Part shown: piece after piece, positions 5,214-7,342 of the stretch
How the letters are laid out: every line of letters begins with the position of its first letter
Numbering within the stretch: position 1 is the stretch's first letter
NCBI GenBank assembly: GCA_021202715.1
Contig: JAJQCL010000031.1
Coordinates: 1,117 to 8,458, forward strand
Direction: 5' to 3'
Source of the DNA: Lachnospiraceae bacterium
GTDB taxonomy: Bacteria; Bacillota; Clostridia; Lachnospirales; Lachnospiraceae
Length of the DNA stretch: 7,342 nucleotides
Translations under genes and position numbers: made by a program
The notes under the pieces: generated by a model
What the model was told of the DNA's origin: nothing
The model's input: only the letters and a program-made list of their open reading frames with translations
Database searches by the model: none

Positions 5214-6170
5214 TCAGGATTCCTGGCGCAGCTCATCCGCCTCCAGAGCCGTGATGCGCTCCAGGATCTCCGCACAGGCGCCGGACGCTGTACAACCGGC
5301 GGCTTTTACATGGCCTCCGCCGCCAAAGGAGCGGGCGATCCGGCTGACATCCACGAGGTCGTTGCTGCGCAGACTGACCTTGAACTCGCCAGCCCCCGCT
5401 TCATAGAGAAAGACCGCCACTTCCACGCCCTCCGTCACCCGCAGCTGATCGATGATTCCGTCCAGATCACGGTTCGTCACGCCGCAGCGCGCCAGATCAT
5501 CCCCGGTCACGCAGCTGGCAATAAGACGGCCGTCCAGCCGAAGCTCCGCCGCCAGCAGCGCGCACCCGAGGATTCGGTTCTGCGCGAAGGTCTTCCGGTA
5601 AAATGTATCATCGATGATCTGCGAGGAAGAAACGCCCTTTGCCAGCAGCGCCCCGGCGATCTGCATCGTCCTCTCACTGGTATTGGAGTGCTTGAAGACA
5701 CCGGTATCGTGGACGATGCCCAGATACAGACACTCCGCCGTCGCCTGGTCGACCTTCTCCGGCTCCATCAACTCCGCCAGCACCTCCGACGTGGAGCTGG
5801 CCTGCGGGCGGATCACATTCACGTCGGCAAAGCCCTCGTTGGTAATGTGGTGATCCACACAGACCGTCCGCTTTGCCGCATCCAGATATCTCACGGCGTC
5901 TCCCAGACGTTCCCGGTCTGAGCAGTCCAGGGCAAAACAGACATCATAACTCTTCTCCTCACAGAAATCCGGGGAAACCGCATCCGCTCCTGTCAGAAAA
6001 TGAAACTCTCCGGCGAACGGTTCCAGATAAACCTGTACGCGAAGCGCCGGTTTCACAGTGCGCAGATAGCTGCGCAGCCCCAGGCAGGAACCGACGCAGT
6101 CTCCGTCCGGATGAATGTGTCCGAGGATGGCAGCCGAGGAGGCCCCCTCCACCCATTCCTCAATCTTCAT
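5214..6170 (-). CDS. nrnA: DHH/DHHA1 phosphoesterase, nanoRNase/pAp phosphatase
   Basis: NrnA-type enzymes degrade very short RNAs (2-5 nt) left by RNases and dephosphorylate pAp, in the cytoplasm, using Mn2+. The protein has 318 residues. The DHH domain shows motif I GHIHPDGDCVGS (17-28) with metal ligands H18, D22 and D24, motif II LDCSD (81-85), the signature DHH (106-108) and GIVHDTG (151-157) with D155. The C-terminal DHHA1 domain ends with the substrate-binding SFGGGGHVKAAGC (281-293). All expected catalytic residues are present. The ATG overlaps the end of rbfA by 11 bases and is served by GGGGAGGAG (6178-6186), 7 bases upstream. An upstream in-frame start at 6212 lies deeper in rbfA and is less likely. 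It shares a transcript with rbfA and truB. Stop TGA. Confidence 0.95.
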   Translation of the reverse strand: MKIEEWVEGASSAAILGHIHPDGDCVGSCLGLRSYLRTVKPALRVQVYLEPFAGEFHFLTGADAVSPDFCEEKSYDVCFALDCSDRERLGDAVRYLDAAKRTVCVDHHITNEGFADVNVIRPQASSTSEVLAELMEPEKVDQATAECLYLGIVHDTGVFKHSNTSERTMQIAGALLAKGVSSSQIIDDTFYRKTFAQNRILGCALLAAELRLDGRLIASCVTGDDLARCGVTNRDLDGIIDQLRVTEGVEVAVFLYEAGAGEFKVSLRSNDLVDVSRIARSFGGGGHVKAAGCTASGACAEILERITALEADELRQES

Positions 6171-6543
6171 CGTCCGTCTCCTCCCCGCGATCTCCGCCGA
6201 TGACCTGATCAATTTTCTGTGTCATCGACACGCCGTATTCGATGGACTGATCTGAGATAAAACGGATCTGGGGCGTATTGCGCAGATTGACCGTCCGGGC
6301 CAGGCAGCTGCGGATGTAGCCTTCCGCGCTCCGCAGTCCGGCCACCGTGTTCTCCACCGCTTCCGCGTCGCCCAGTACACTGACATAGGCCTTACAGGTC
6401 TTCAGGTCCGGAGCTACCTCCACGGAAGTAATGCTCGTCAGCGGATGGATGCGGGGATCCTTCACCTCGTCGCGGATGATACGGCTCAGTTCCTTCTGCA
6501 CCTCACTGTTGATGCGGATATTTTTAATGCTGTTCTTTCTCAT
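6160..6543 (-). CDS. rbfA: 30S ribosome-binding factor A
   Basis: RbfA binds the immature 30S subunit near the 16S 5' helix and the decoding region, and is needed for late maturation and cold growth. The 127-residue protein starts MRKNSIKNIRINSEVQKEL. It shows VKDPRI (27-32), the beta strands VEVAPDLKTCKAYVSVLG (41-58), and LRSAEGYIRSCLAR (70-83) with the Ala-x-Gly kink of its KH-like fold. NTPQIRFISDQSIEYG follows, then a short acidic tail. The ATG at 6541-6543 has GAGGAGG (6553-6559) 9 bases upstream. A start at 6594 would add 17 residues without family support. It is separated from infB by 145 bases holding a terminator-like hairpin. Stop TGA, overlapped by nrnA. Confidence 0.97.
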   Translation of the reverse strand: MRKNSIKNIRINSEVQKELSRIIRDEVKDPRIHPLTSITSVEVAPDLKTCKAYVSVLGDAEAVENTVAGLRSAEGYIRSCLARTVNLRNTPQIRFISDQSIEYGVSMTQKIDQVIGGDRGEETDDED

Positions 6544-6602
6544 AGTAAACAACCTCCTCGTCTCCGTCTGCCCGTGCGGGATTCCCGGAGTCATTCCCTG
6601 TC

Positions 6603-6637
6603 GAAGAAAAGAGTGGACGATCTCCCATCCACTCTTT
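6603..6637 (-). terminator. Intrinsic-terminator-like hairpin between infB and rbfA
   Basis: AAAGAGUGGA (6628-6637) pairs exactly with UCCACUCUUU (6608-6617). Three further pairs (U-G, G-C, G-U) close a GAGA loop of the GNRA type, about 13 bp in all. The 3' arm runs into UCUUC, giving a UUUUCUUC tail. The opposite strand has no U-tract after the stem, so the hairpin is directed at transcripts from infB. I see no clear promoter between it and rbfA, so it probably attenuates rather than fully stops transcription. Confidence 0.65.
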
Positions 6638-6688
6638 GACTGTCGTACATTCCCATTCCGTCCGGTTCTGCTCCGGTCATTTCCGGGT

Positions 6689-7342
6689 TCAGGTCCGCGG
6701 CACCTCCACCATCGTGTAGGCTTCCACCATGTCGTCTTCCTTCAGGTCATTGAATTTATCAAACACCAGGCCGCATTCGAAACCGGCCAGGACTTCCTTC
6801 ACGTCATCCTTAAACCGCTTCAGGGACACCAGATCGCCGTCGAAGAGCTGTTCCCCATCCCGGCTGATCCGGCACTTGCAGCCGCGAACGATCTTGCCGT
6901 CCAGCAGATAGGCCCCGGCGATCGTTCCCACGCCGGACGCCTTGAAGGTCTGACGCACGACTGCATGACCCAGTACCTGTTCTTCAAAAATCGGATCCAG
7001 CATGCCCTTCATGGCCGCCTCCACATCCTCGATGGCCTGGTAAATCACCTTGTACAGGCGAATGTCCACCTTCTCCTGCTCCGCGATCGACTTCGCCGTG
7101 GCATCCGGGCGCACGTTAAAGCCGATGATGATCGCGTTGGACGCCGAAGCCAGAGAAACATCGGACTCATTGATGGCACCCACGCCGCCGTGGATCACCT
7201 TCACCACGACCTCTTCGTTGGAGAGCTTCACCAGACTCTGCTTCACAGCCTCCACGGAGCCCTGGACATCCTGCTTGATGATCAGGTTCAGCTACTTAAA
7301 ATTTCCTGACTTGATCTGCGAGAACAGATCGTCCAGACTCAG
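6689..7342 (-). CDS. infB: Translation initiation factor IF2, C-terminal part, with in-frame TAG
   Basis: IF2 is the GTPase that places fMet-tRNA on the 30S subunit and joins the subunits. The window holds the last part of the protein: LSLDDLFSQIKSGNFK, a TAG codon, then LNLIIKQDVQGSVEAVKQSL and the rest to MVEVPRT. ADVQGSVEA-type and GGVGAINESDV motifs mark domain 3, and LGHAVVRQTFKASGVGTIAG marks the C-terminal fMet-tRNA-binding domain. The frame is the same on both sides of the TAG and the sequence is family-like on both sides, so this is a single-base nonsense change where Glu (GAG) is expected. A reading frame from a GTG at 7253-7255 is not a real start, since that Val is inside DVQGSVEA. 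The G domain lies beyond the right edge. Stop TGA. The gene is either intact with a sequence error or truly broken. Confidence 0.9.
7292..7294 (-). other. In-frame TAG inside infB
   Basis: The + strand bases cta read TAG in the infB frame, between AAG and CTG codons. Family sequences have Glu here (KELN or KEIN), and one change, c to a on the + strand, accounts for it. It lies 49 bases from the right edge of the window. Confidence 0.9.

Noticed and set aside
5127..5921. A 264-codon plus-strand frame opposite nrnA, and a similar one at 6431-7309 opposite rbfA/infB
   Set aside because: Both cover conserved minus-strand genes and cross their boundaries, with no domain or ribosome binding site support.
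6570..6600. The short palindrome CGGGATTCCCG before rbfA
   Set aside because: The arms meet with a single-base centre, so it cannot form an RNA hairpin as written, and nothing else marks it as an operator.
6689..7255. A separate short infB-like gene starting at GTG 7255
   Set aside because: The GTG is the Val of the conserved DVQGSVEA motif, and family-like sequence continues upstream in the same frame past the TAG.
1..7342. CRISPR arrays, tRNA or rRNA genes, insertion sequences, phage genes, toxin-antitoxin or defence systems
   Set aside because: No spaced direct repeats, no tRNA-like folds, no transposase or integrase motifs. The window is filled by housekeeping genes and one wall hydrolase.

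Overview
The window reads as a chromosomal housekeeping block from a GC-rich Firmicute of the class Clostridia, most likely a Lachnospiraceae member. The basis is the gene order infB-rbfA-nrnA-truB-ribF-rpsO-pnp, Firmicute-type proteins, strong Shine-Dalgarno sequences of the GGAGG type and sigma-A-type promoters. The family assignment is an inference. Every gene lies on the minus strand, so transcription runs from right to left. The coding density is high and no gap exceeds about 170 bases.

From right to left in the direction of transcription: the C-terminal part of infB (translation initiation factor IF2) enters from the right edge and carries an in-frame TAG about 50 bases inside the window. 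A hairpin with a GAGA tetraloop and a U-rich tail, resembling an intrinsic terminator, lies between infB and rbfA. Then come rbfA (30S maturation), nrnA (DHH-type nanoRNase/pAp phosphatase, overlapping rbfA by 11 bases), truB (tRNA pseudouridine-55 synthase) and ribF (riboflavin kinase/FAD synthetase), closely packed as an operon.

Next is a secreted cell-wall hydrolase gene: signal peptide, long acidic linker, two SH3b domains and an NlpC/P60 peptidase. It has its own near-consensus promoter embedded in the end of ribF, a perfect WalR-type direct repeat at the predicted transcription start, and a TTG start fixed by a perfect ribosome binding site. It interrupts the otherwise conserved ribF-rpsO order. 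rpsO (S15) follows with a strong extended -10 promoter and a structured leader. A terminator-like hairpin and a 17-bp leader hairpin precede pnp (polynucleotide phosphorylase), which runs off the left edge.

Functionally the block joins translation initiation (IF2), ribosome assembly (RbfA, S15), tRNA modification (TruB) and RNA decay (NrnA, PNPase). RibF is a conserved passenger of this cluster. The wall hydrolase is the accessory element. I found no new multi-gene system, mobile element, CRISPR array, tRNA or rRNA. The interest lies in the regulatory DNA and in the infB stop codon.
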